Under the pieces are notes generated by a model. It was not told the origin of the DNA. It saw nothing but the letters and a program-made list of their open reading frames with translations, and did not search any database. From NCBI GenBank assembly GCA_022560025.1, contig JAFISE010000041.1, positions 148,132 through 212,131 on the forward strand: a stretch of DNA of 64,000 nt, written 5' to 3'. A program made the position numbers and the translations under genes. This DNA comes from Stagonosporopsis chrysanthemi. Its lineage: Eukaryota > Ascomycota > Dothideomycetes > Pleosporales > Didymellaceae. How positions within the stretch are numbered: position 1 is the first letter of the stretch; each line of letters begins with the position of its first letter. This document shows positions 54,587 through 64,000 of the stretch, in pieces.

Positions 54587-55351
54587 TCATCGGCGTTTTG
54601 ATCTCAATACTTCTTCCACTGATATTGTGGTGTATCCTCCTAATGAACCATCCGTCATTACTTCGATCTGAAGTCCACCGTCCGTTTGTACTTCGTAAGA
54701 AGGATTCATGCCAGATTCGTAGTATCCATCCAACAAGAAGGTCTTTGCGACTTGCATGTTGGCTTCTTGTAAGCTATCGTAGGCTCCAACTACCTCTACC
54801 GAGTCTTCCATGTAGTTGCTGTCAACTTGCACATGGACCTCGAACGCAGTATCCGTCCCATATTCATCTCCGTACTGAGCACATTGTTTCAGCGCCTTTC
54901 TGAGATCTGGAGGATATGTGGCTAGATTCCCAGCAATGGGCGATTGCGGTAGAGTCGCGGGACGGGCTTGCTGCGGCGCGTGAGGCTGCGAAAGGATCTG
55001 AAGCGGTCTGGGATGGAACGCAGTATGATAGTTGCCACTCGACGGTATCGCCTGCGATGCACCAGCACGATTGCCAGGCATACTCTGCTCGCGCGGAACC
55101 TCAAGCCTAGGGACCGGGCTGGGAAACCCATTTGCCTGTCCACTCCGCCGATGGCGCAGCAGAACTGCGCGATGGTTGTCCAACTGCGCTCGTATCGTAT
55201 CGCTAGTTTTCTCGAAGCATTTTGCTTGCACGCCAGGGCCGAGGTTTCGTCGGTACGAGGTGAGGTCTGCGCTGCAGTCGAGATTGAGCAGGTTTCGGGA
55301 TGTCGAGTGAGTGTGTCGAGCGTATGGTTGTGGTACGACCATTGCACTCAT
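54587..55351 (-). CDS. Hypothetical protein, 254 aa
   Basis: Single frame with ATG at 55351, convergent with the DUF7704-like gene (86 bp between stops). The N-terminal half is Pro/Gln/Arg-rich and probably disordered. From about residue 150 a compact region follows, containing LRKALKQCAQYGDEYGTD, EVHVQVDSNYMEDSVEVVGA, YDSLQEANMQVAKTFLLDGY and a Gly/Thr-rich end. The alternating strand/helix look resembles a small alpha/beta domain seen in other uncharacterised fungal proteins, where a VVGVYxSLxEAN-type motif recurs. I cannot name the family. No membrane segment or signal peptide. Confidence 0.65.
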   Translation of the reverse strand: MSAMVVPQPYARHTHSTSRNLLNLDCSADLTSYRRNLGPGVQAKCFEKTSDTIRAQLDNHRAVLLRHRRSGQANGFPSPVPRLEVPREQSMPGNRAGASQAIPSSGNYHTAFHPRPLQILSQPHAPQQARPATLPQSPIAGNLATYPPDLRKALKQCAQYGDEYGTDTAFEVHVQVDSNYMEDSVEVVGAYDSLQEANMQVAKTFLLDGYYESGMNPSYEVQTDGGLQIEVMTDGSLGGYTTISVEEVLRSKRR

Positions 55352-56656
55352 ATTGTGGGAAGAGCCGGTGCGAGGGTAATGAGGCTACTAAAGACTGCAG
55401 AGATACACGGTGCTAAGAATATGACATGCTGGTGCTGTTTTATCTCGACGCCAACTTTACTGGGCATTGGATCCTTCGGGACTTTTGCGCGCTCTCATGT
55501 GACGTCCTTGTCAACACGCTTTGACGCTAGTGCCAATTATACGACTCGAATTACGCATCTTCACTCGAAGGGTCAGGGTGTATTATGTCATGACGTTCAC
55601 AGCATTCTTTCTTGAATTCACGAAGTAATCGGGGACGCCATCCCTGATGATGCTGAAGCTTCAAGTCTTTTTCGCGTCTCCACTGTGACACTGTTGAAAA
55701 GCACGACTTGATGATGCTAGCGCGTTGGGCGGGTGTGTTGATCTTATTTATTCTTCCCAGGGTCTTGCTGAGACAGAATCTTATGTAACAATCGAGCGGC
55801 AGCCTGCAAGTCCGAGGAGCATGCGGATCTGTTAGGAGCCAGAAACCAAGTTCACATCTTCAACGGTTCAACCTCGGTTACCATTCCGAAATGTACCTGA
55901 ATATGAACATCAGCATATATTCTAGTTTTGGCTGCCTTTCATACGCAGAAGCTAGCTCATTTCGCCAGTGTGCTCATGCGCAGAAACGGCCTTGCGTTCT
56001 GTCAGGCCTCATAAAGCCTCAGCCTGATCACGTGCACACACGCAATGCCTTTCACAAGGCTACGCACAGCCTGGCTGTGCGCCAAACAGGCACAAGCCCG
56101 TCCAGCACGTTTAAGGACCCTCGGACAGCGATCCCAGCCTTGCGGCGGTCCCATATTACAGACTGGGGGATGCGCCTGCCGTGTGGTCGGGTCCACAATG
56201 ACCGGACAGGCGTGCAGTCAAAGCTTGCCACGCCCGCCATTGTGGGGCCTTGGGCGATGTTTATTGTGCAAAGTCATTCGTCACATTGGGCTCGTCGCCA
56301 TTCCGAAGCATGTGAATGATAAGATATTAATGATTCGTCGATGTTGCACGCTGTTCGCGGCGCTATTCGACAGCAAACGGATTTCCCGCAAGGCTGACTC
56401 AAAATGTAGTGTATAGGGTATAGCTCCTTAGCCGGGAGACGAGAAAAGAAAAGATTTTGATGCATCCGTCAGGCCATAACATGAAGTGTCGTAAGTCATT
56501 GGCCAGTGATAAAGGCCGTGCAACGTATTTTCATGAGTACTGAGTCGGTCGTAACACATAGAAGGACAACCAAATAACAAAGGGAAATGTGCTACTGGAA
56601 ACGAGTCCCAATGAAAGACCCGGGTAGAAGAAGCTTCGCTGGGCATAACAAGGCGA
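55352..56656. other. Intergenic region with no gene recognised
   Basis: Promoter of the 254-aa gene, then about 1 kb without coding signal, ending in the 3' flank of the zinc-cluster gene. Confidence 0.45.
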
Positions 56657-59343
56657 TTATTGGGGCATCCAGAAAGACATCAGGAACTTGCCGACGATCC
56701 GTGCTGTGTACTTCGTCTGATTGTCCGACGAAATACTGACGGCTCCGCGGTGCTGCAAATAGTCGGCTGAAGTCCTGTTAGTAGAATGCTTCGCGGTTTG
56801 CGAAGATATGGCACTCACTGTTCTCTTTCACCAACTGCGCAACCTGTCGGACAAAATTTACGCTCGATGCATCGCCAAAGCCGGCTTCTTTCTCCCAGTC
56901 ATGGTCCGAGTTTAGCAATGGGTTGTGCTTGCGGTTGTATTTCCATCTGAAGACCTGCTGGATGAAATGCATCTGCGAATCGATTTCTCTGTTCGCGTGG
57001 TCCGCCTGAGCTTGCGCGTCGCGATTATCGAGCCCCTCCATTGTCGATTTCGTCGTCTGAACCAAGTGAATGGTCTTTTGTTGATCCTCGAGTGCCATGC
57101 ACATGCCAACAATGGTAATGAATGCGGCCAGCCACTTGTCGCAGCCCTTTGACGACTTGAAGATCTGCTGCAGCTTGTTGAGAAGCGCTGTTTGTATGGA
57201 CCGCTGAACTCTAGCGAAGAAGTACTTAAGCTGGCGGTTGGTCATACGTGGCGATGTGTAGGACTCGTTCATGCCATTAAAAGAGTGCATGCGTGCCAAC
57301 GTGGCATACTTGGTCTCGGGCGCGATAGTCAGCGTGTGCGACATGATGAATGTTACAACAATAAGGCGGAAGACCTCGCGGAAAAGTTTCTGTTCGTCAT
57401 CGTTCTTTGGTTTCACTCTTGTCATGAGCCTGAAGAGCTTTGGCTGGAAATCATTGTCATCCTCCATCCAGCAAAGCTCGCCAAACGCATCGAGGTGGTT
57501 GTCGACAATATCACTGACATATTGCTCGTACCTCTTCTCCTCGTTGTAGTGAATCTGAACCATACCTAGCGGTGGGCTCTGCCTCCGGAACATGACTCGC
57601 TTGTTTGTACCAGGGTCGGTTCGATATTGGATCTGTGAGAGTAGCATATCGCCCTTGGGAACGAACTCATAGACCTTGACCGGGATCCGTGGCATCTTGT
57701 CCTGACCACAAGTCATCATGACAGTGAGTTCCACGTTGTTCCACTGCTGGATATGTTGGGATACAAAGTGCGTCAGAAAAGAGTCTTCGTGCATTTGCGA
57801 GACTAAATGCGGGATGAACGCCGCGCCCAAGTCCACGAGTTTCACGCGTGAGCATCCCAGTCCACAGTCGGCGTTTGGGCGTTGTGACCGCTTCAGGCAT
57901 CTCTCGCAAGTATCGCCAGGTCCGCATTTGTCTCTTTGAAGGACACAGTGCCAGCACGCCACAATTTTTCGCATATCATGCGCAGACTTCGCAACCCTGG
58001 GATCAAGATGTGTACCCAGCGCTCGGCCTCCTGATTTTGCCATACCTTTTGACATCGATTCTCGTCTCAGATGTTCAGGCTCTGGAGATGCATCAAAAGA
58101 AAGCTCCGGAATTGGCTGAGCGGGCGAAGCACTCCCTCGAGTCGACGGTTGAGAAGGAGAAAGGGTAGCATTGTTCGGAGGATATGCTGGTAATGTTTCG
58201 AATGTCTCATAGTCTGAACGTTGGTGCGAATGGTTGCCATCCGAACCGCCAGGGCTTGGAGCAGAGGGCTGTGGGCTCAGAGCAGGCTGATAAAATGGCT
58301 GCGAGTACTGTCCGACTGATGAAACGGATGGCGATGTCGGAACGAGCTGATTTGGTACGATATAATTATCCGTGATGAGGGCTGACGATGCATCGTAGTT
58401 GACAAAGCTTGGTTGGGTTGACGGTTGCAACGCTCCATTGAAGCGCAATTCAACTGGGCTCTGGATGAAAGATACCTGTGACCCACGATGCTGTGCAGCA
58501 AAACCGAACATCATGTCCTGAGGAGGCACCATAGGCTCACTTGGTGATACAAGGAGGTTTGGGTCAGTGAAGTTTGCAGTCCAGAAGTTGACATCATTGT
58601 TGAGGAAGTCAGTGTACAAAGTCGGGTCGGACACGGGATCGAACATGACATGCCCTGATCGAGGAACCATTCTAAATCTCGAAGGACCCTGGCCATTCCA
58701 CGGTTCCTGCTGATGCGACTGGGGGTGGCCCTGTGGGTTAGTGTAGTTCCCACCAAAAGAAGTATTTTGTGATTGAACTCGCAATGCGTTTTGTTGCTGT
58801 TGAGCTTGCATATTGAACTGCTGGTATTGCTGGGCCATCGTGGTGTGGAGGGCCTCTTGAATGGCTGACAAAGTTAATATACACGTGCTCAGAAATTGAT
58901 TCTAACGTACCCTGATCCGTGAAGTACATGGTCGAGTCCACAGCTGGGATGTTGTTCTGTGAACTTTGAGTCGACATGATGTTGGTGTCTTGCTGATAGA
59001 ATCGTCCAATGTCTGAATCTAACATTTCAACCTCAAAGGAGTCGTTGTCTGGTGTCCTTACAGACGTCGGAGAATTAGAAAAGCTGCCATTATCCCAGAC
59101 TGATTGCTCTGGTAGTTGCTCCGGCAATGGTACTGGTTGGTGAGACGAGTTGCGGCTCAGTGGCGGCGGTGTGGTTATGAGAGGTCCAGGTGAGTAGCTG
59201 CCAGGAGAGAGACCAGTATGATTGATCATAGACTCTGTAGGGGTCTTTGATCGACGAGCGTCATTGTGGGCCAACTCGAATGCAGACTGTTCGTAGAAAA
59301 ACTGTTGTGGCTGGTACGGGTACTGTGGATGGAAAGTGGACAT
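56657..59343 (-). CDS. Large regulator with a central zinc-cluster (Zn2Cys6-like) DNA-binding motif
   Basis: Three exons: 59343-58911, 58864-56819, 56766-56657, with introns of 46 and 52 nt (the second with CTACTAAC), total 862 aa. The last exon was recovered by splice phase and reads DYLQHRGAVSISSDNQTKYT to MSFWMPQ. The first 440 residues are Gln/Ser/Pro-rich and likely disordered or activating. The cysteine cluster is central (about 448-483): C-x2-C-x6-C-x5-C-x2-C-x10-C-x3-C, so the spacing before the sixth cysteine is longer than the usual 6-8. A helical C-terminal region follows (about 490-860; FLTHFVSQHIQQWNN, KLFREVFRLIVVTFIMSHTL). Its targets are unknown. It is divergent to a second zinc-cluster gene. 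Confidence 0.88.
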
Positions 59344-60695
59344 GATGCGCAGAGGGCCGCTTTGAGCGCCCGAGCAGGATCAGAGGACCCTCAAGCCCTA
59401 GGAACTTAGCTCCTGAGTTTGCCTAGCAAAATGTTGCGCCAGCGCTCGTTCTTCGGCCTGGTGGCCCTAACTGTGCAAAGTGCAAAGATTGACGGCTTAC
59501 GGTGCTTCAAAACGGGCCAGAGTGGACGGGCAATAGACAACAAGAGGCGGGTGGTCCGCGCAGACAGAGAGACGGACAGCACCAGTCGAGGGAGGATGTG
59601 CGCAAGAAGAACCACCTACGCGGCTGAGAATGAAGAGTGGATGGATGCAATCAGACTCGCAATTCCTGAGCGCATCTCACAGTGCCCCACGCCCACCGGT
59701 GAAGAGGCATGGCGCGAAATGCAGCTATTGGCTTAGCTGCAGCCCGTCTGCATAGCACCCGGGTCGCACCAAACCGCATGGACGCTCGCGCTGTCGCTCC
59801 ACCTACAAGTTTGACATCGAGAATTCGAGATGCAACTGACCGTCGTCGGCCAGACTTGCGCTTGCTGATCGCGCTCTTCGCGCGGTGGAAAGGCTATGGA
59901 TTCGAAACATACCGTTCGGACGCCACAGGACCTCGACAACAGCCTGAGGCCTCGAAGTTCGTGTCGAGCTGCACTGCGCCTCGCTCGCTAAGCCTGGGTT
60001 TCATCAAAAGGCGGTGTTCACAACGCGAATTGCGAGTCGCACAGCTGCTGATTGCGAGGGGTGACCGCAGCTTGCTCATTGTTTGCGGCTCTGTTTGCAG
60101 TCTCCGCTGACACACACAGCCAGCATGTGCTGCGGTTGTGAGTGAAGGTGGCCAATGTCAAGGAGCTGGAGCCAATAGTTTACTCCAAGCGATCTGCAAC
60201 AGGTCTGCCCTTGTCAGTCAGTGGGCGCATCACGGGCATAGAAGCCATCGATTGCCAACGCATCGCTGCAGAACGTAATCGCAAGATGCTGCTCATGTGC
60301 ATGTTGGAGGTCGCAGGTTCACCAGTCGTACAGACAACCGGATCAATCGATGATGTTGTGGAGATGCCGTGGAAGCCGTACCCAAAAATGCCAGAATGTG
60401 GAAAGGTACACCAGGTTTCAGGCTGTCTGGCGGCTGGTCAACAGATTGTGCGCTGACCGCAACTTTGCAAAGTGCTTTTTTGAACGTTAACGTCAGACGA
60501 GAGTGTCAGCATCCAAGTTTTGATGCCAGAGACCTTCCAGGCAATAGTGAGCGTTGTGACGGCTCTTGCTCTGACAACTGCATCGCACACGAATGGCAGT
60601 CACGACCGTTGCAGCTTTGTATGCCGATGACCCACTTCCTGGACCACCAGGCCAATCATCGGCAAGGTTGCGATGTGTCATCCTTCGGACTCGCG
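59344..60695. promoter_or_regulatory. Intergenic region between two divergent zinc-cluster regulator genes
   Basis: 1.35 kb with no convincing coding frame. It must contain both promoters. CGG triplets occur, but I could not single out a palindromic CGG-Nx-CCG site with confidence. Confidence 0.4.
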
Positions 60696-63186
60696 ATGCA
60701 CTCCACACCGGAGTAAACTTCGGAGTTGAAGAAACCCGACTTTGAGCGTACAACCTCAACAGCAAAAACCTATCATTTTACCTACTGTACTCGGCTAGAA
60801 TCGGATAGATATACATCATGTCGAGGGAGCTCAGGAGGAACGGAAAGCCCAGAAGGTTTGTCAAAACTCCGAAGCGAATCGTTCAGCCAAGCTGACCAGA
60901 CACCGAGCTGTGAACCGTGCAGGATCTCAAAGATCCGATGCGATCATACAACGCCAACATGCCAAAAATGCCAAACGCGGGGCATTACAGAACAAGTGAG
61001 GGGATGAGGCCGCCGTGATTGTCGCGTAACATGTTGACTGTGGAAGTGTTTTTACCACCCAAATCCCATGACAAAGCCAGCTGGTACACCACGCAAGAAG
61101 CCTGAGCCTCGCCGTCGAAAGCCCAGTGCGCATCCTGGAGGCTCCGAGAGGCTTGCACCTTTGACACTGAGTCCGCCGACTTTGAGAAACGACCTCGTCA
61201 ACTCATGGCCAACGCCACCGGAGACCACCAGGACAGGTGCCAAACCGAACCAAGACCCAACACGTGGGTTCTTCTTAGGCTCAACCAGCTATGCTAGCGT
61301 TTTCGTCGAGGAACAGCCTCTGCCAGACAGTGTACACGAGCAACCGTCAGAAGGGACGAGTAGAACACCTTCCATCTCTGACAGGACTGTACTCGGCAGC
61401 CGCCATTGTCAAATTGGCATTGGACATTCCATCGTGACCAAACTCCTACCGATTTCGTTCTTTGAGAAGTCTTTCAACATGTATTTTGAGCTCCAAAAAG
61501 CATCGGCTTTGATAGGTCCACTTGTCATATCTGCTTTGCCACAACTGAGACTTGACCTGGCACAGCTTGCAAATACTGAGAATGACGCTGTTGCAATGTA
61601 TGCAGAGATGACCCGGAACACTGCACGGCCAATGAGAGTACCTGCCGACATGCGTCCTTCAGAATTTTACACGTTGTTCACAGGGAAGAATCTGCGATGG
61701 GAGACTTTGGGTCTGATATTATCTATCGTGTGCTCCAACGCGCAATTCACGTCACCTCACGACCCAATTTTCACCCTAGACGATGGAACCCGGCTGGACA
61801 GAGATGAGCTGATCGAAGATACGATTCACGCATCAAATGATTGCATACATCTTTGTCAGATACATGGAGCCGTGAATGATATTATGGTATGGCTGATATA
61901 CACAAACATGCTGATAGTTAGCAATTACTATGGCGACAACTGTAGGTTCAAGAGGCTGACTGATCTTGTCAGACCGCTAATTCAAAACAGATCACGGAAC
62001 ATGGCGAAGACTTGGTGACAGCGTGTCGGCTCTATACGCCGCCGGTATGCACTGTGAAGGAGGCTATGCTGAGCGATCAAACACAGAGCCCTTGTTCATG
62101 CGCGAAGCAAGGAGGCGAGTTTATGCTGCGGTCTACCGAATCGACAAAACACTCGCGACTTTCTTTGGTCGACCTCCCATGATAGGATGGCGATACAGCG
62201 ACCGCAAGCAGCTACTCGATGTCAGTGACAGTGTCATTGTGTCTGAAAATCCCGAGGTCATCAACAAGGCACTCTCAAGACTGGACGGAAATGGCTGGAA
62301 TACAGACGGTCACATCCATCCGTCGACTTGTATACGGTTGCGTTGTCAGCATGCTGTCTTCAAAGAGCGGCTGCTGGAGCAGTCACTATCCGGAGAGAAG
62401 GACAGTGACGTAGCACACAACATGAGGTATGTATACACAGTATTCAAGCTCTATGATCACTTAATGACATCTTTGAGAACAATCTCAACCGAATGCACAC
62501 AGTACTGGGAAGGTCTCCCAAGCCACCTACGCTACGAAATGTACGACGACGACTCTGCGTGGCACCGCCTCGGCGCTGGTATTACTGTCCGCCTAATCTC
62601 CGCCTACCTCGAGTACCTCCACACGCATTTTCAAATCCAACGCCTTCTCCAGCGTCAAACACAGCAAGCCCTACCCGCCCTGCTCGGCGTCTCCCTCAAA
62701 CTCCTCTCAACTGCGCTCGTGTTCACCAAACCCCTCAATGGCCCGTATGAGACGAGAAGACACTTTGCAACAGTCATAATGTTCTACTGCTTCCCTGCGG
62801 CCGGCGTCCTTGCGCTCGAACTGCGCAAATCTACAATCGAAGGCGTGCCACTCCCTGACACTGTCTTCCGCGCTGACGTCATACGCAACCTCTCCGTCCT
62901 CACTTCCTCGCTCGAATGGCTCATTCTGCCTGGAGACGGAAACCACAAGCTCTGCACCGAACTCAACAAGATGCTCGCGCTGGTGCTGGACGAGGTGCTG
63001 AACTATGAACCATCACCCACAGGTAGCAACTTGGGGAGCGAGGTGGGGAATATGGCCCCAGTCACGGGGCCAGGATTCTTCGATATCCCCATGCTGGACG
63101 GGATGGAACCTATTCCAACGCAGGCAGAGGATTTCCTTAATTGGCTGGATGGCGCGGCGTGGAATAACACCCAGGACTTGTTCTAA
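60696..63186 (+). CDS. Zn(II)2Cys6 fungal-specific transcription factor
   Basis: Tentative four-exon model: 60696-60712, 60809-60995, 61047-61941, 61991-63186, about 764 aa. The zinc cluster is split by an intron: CEPCRISKIRCDHTTPTC (about 40-57), QKCQTRGITEQ, then after the 51-nt intron CFYHPNPMTKPAG, giving C-x2-C-x6-C-x6-C-x2-C-x8-C. Exon 4 restores YHGTWRRLGDSVSALYAAGM and the Fungal_trans middle-homology region (FMREARRRVYAAVYRIDKTL, FFGRPPMIGWRYSDRK). The C-terminus is Asp/Pro-rich with FLNWLDGAAW, an activation-like end. The first exon is the weak point: no ATG lies in the zinc-cluster frame, and the 96-nt first intron was chosen only because it gives the right phase. Regulatory targets are unknown. 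Confidence 0.85.
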
Positions 63187-63478
63187 GCACCGGCAACTCT
63201 CGATAAAAGTACGGCTAGGTAGTACCTCTCTGCATTATTCCCTGGGCGTGGAAACGTCACCCAAATGCATTCTACATACCAAAAGCAACCTTTCGTTCCA
63301 CCATGACATTACGTGCTCTCAAGCCTCATGCTCCCTCCTCACGCTGGATGTCCTTATCCAAGCGTCGAATAATAACTCGCCCGCGCCTCATTCCTGACCT
63401 TCCTTTCCTCGGTCGTCAACCCATCCTTCCCGCTTGGTCCTTTCGTGGTCGGCACCGGCGCGCTGCTCGAGTTCACTG

Positions 63479-63706
63479 TTACATATCAGTACACGGTTGT
63501 TGAGATGAACGACTTTGGGTCTGGGTCGCACGCTTTTTTGTGAAGACAGATACGAGATGCTTCTTTATTGTAGAGGATGTGCTTTTCGTAGAGGAGTTGG
63601 TTGAAGGCGCATAGGAGGAGGGTGCGGTGTATATCGGCGTTGAAGTTGCTGTGTTGACCGCTGTGCCAGAGTCCGTGGCAGTGTGTGAGGTAGTCGTGGA
63701 GGACAT
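63479..63706 (-). CDS. Small Ser/Thr-rich protein, 75 aa
   Basis: Frame from ATG at 63706 (A at -3) to stop at 63479. Starts MSSTTTSHTATDSGTAVNTA, Ser/Thr-rich for about 45 residues, then a basic stretch (IKKHLVSVFTKKRATQTQSR). No signal peptide and no known domain. Composition is unlike chance frames nearby, but shortness limits confidence. Confidence 0.45.
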   Translation of the reverse strand: MSSTTTSHTATDSGTAVNTATSTPIYTAPSSYAPSTNSSTKSTSSTIKKHLVSVFTKKRATQTQSRSSQQPCTDM

Positions 63707-63900
63707 ATTGTGAGGCTGTGATAGTACCAAGTGTGTTGATGTTCCAATGGTAGGGTTGCGAGAGAAGGGATTGATAGAGAATTCGATTGATAGAGAAAGC
63801 TTCCGAACTTCGTGCCTTAGTTAAACTGATGTCTGATACTCCTCAGCACCATGCTCAGGTCCCCTTTATACGAGCCCGTCCCGCGAGCTTCTCCCATGTC

Positions 63901-63901
<1 letters not shown>

Positions 63902-63992
<91 letters not shown>
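63902..63992. repeat. C91 homopolymer at the window end
   Basis: Ninety-one consecutive C, then one A and seven C to the end of the window. No telomeric TTAGGG/CCCTAA units are present. Confidence 0.97.
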
Positions 63993-64000
63993 ACCCCCCC

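Noticed and set aside
63902..64000. Telomere at the right end
   Set aside because: Pure C tract with a single A; no TTAGGG/CCCTAA units.

Overview
The window is nuclear DNA from a filamentous ascomycete. Genes carry short spliceosomal introns (about 43-111 nt) with GTRNGT donors, CTAAC/CTAAT/CTGAC branch sites and YAG acceptors. It encodes typical Pezizomycotina families: a HET-domain protein, a DUF7703-type membrane protein, two zinc-cluster regulators, an Msn2-type C2H2 factor and a Tps3/Tsl1-type trehalose subunit. I suspect Dothideomycetes, but this is an impression and no marker in the window proves it.

Layout. 1-5.9 kb: the 3' end of a condensin kleisin gene, then a proline-rich coiled-coil/ubiquitin-like-domain protein. 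9.1-10.4 kb: a multi-pass DUF7703-like protein. 10.4-19.6 kb: an accessory stretch with an intact HET gene, a small fragmentary gene (13.4-13.9 kb) and a decayed intron-containing gene of about 3.3 kb (14.9-18.3 kb). 19.6-31.1 kb: a dense GC-rich block with a prolyl 4-hydroxylase, RPB11, an unknown protein, Mdm31, Pno1 and Dph6. 31.9-33.6 kb: the Msn2-like factor. 33.6-39.6 kb: gene-poor. 39.6-47.5 kb: a PITH protein lacking the thioredoxin cysteines, a TUG/UBX protein, ribosomal protein eL36 and a head-to-head thioesterase/acyl-CoA ligase pair. 49.3-52.1 kb: the trehalose regulatory subunit. 54.0-55.4 kb: a DUF7704-like membrane protein and an unknown protein. 56.7-63.2 kb: two divergent zinc-cluster regulators. 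The window ends in a 91-nt C homopolymer.

Most genes are housekeeping and unrelated in function. The best functional pairing is the divergent acyl-CoA ligase (C-terminus AKL) and acyl-CoA thioesterase (C-terminus AKI). Both tails look like peroxisomal PTS1 signals, and the 357-bp promoter they share holds a CCGAGG/CCTCGG hexamer like the Far fatty-acid-response site. Two other proteins look like non-catalytic members of enzyme families: the thioredoxin-fold PITH protein and the trehalose synthase/phosphatase-like subunit. I saw no tRNA, rRNA, CRISPR or intact transposon. No complete new multi-gene system is evident; the peroxisomal pair and the decayed gene beside HET are the most worthwhile leads.
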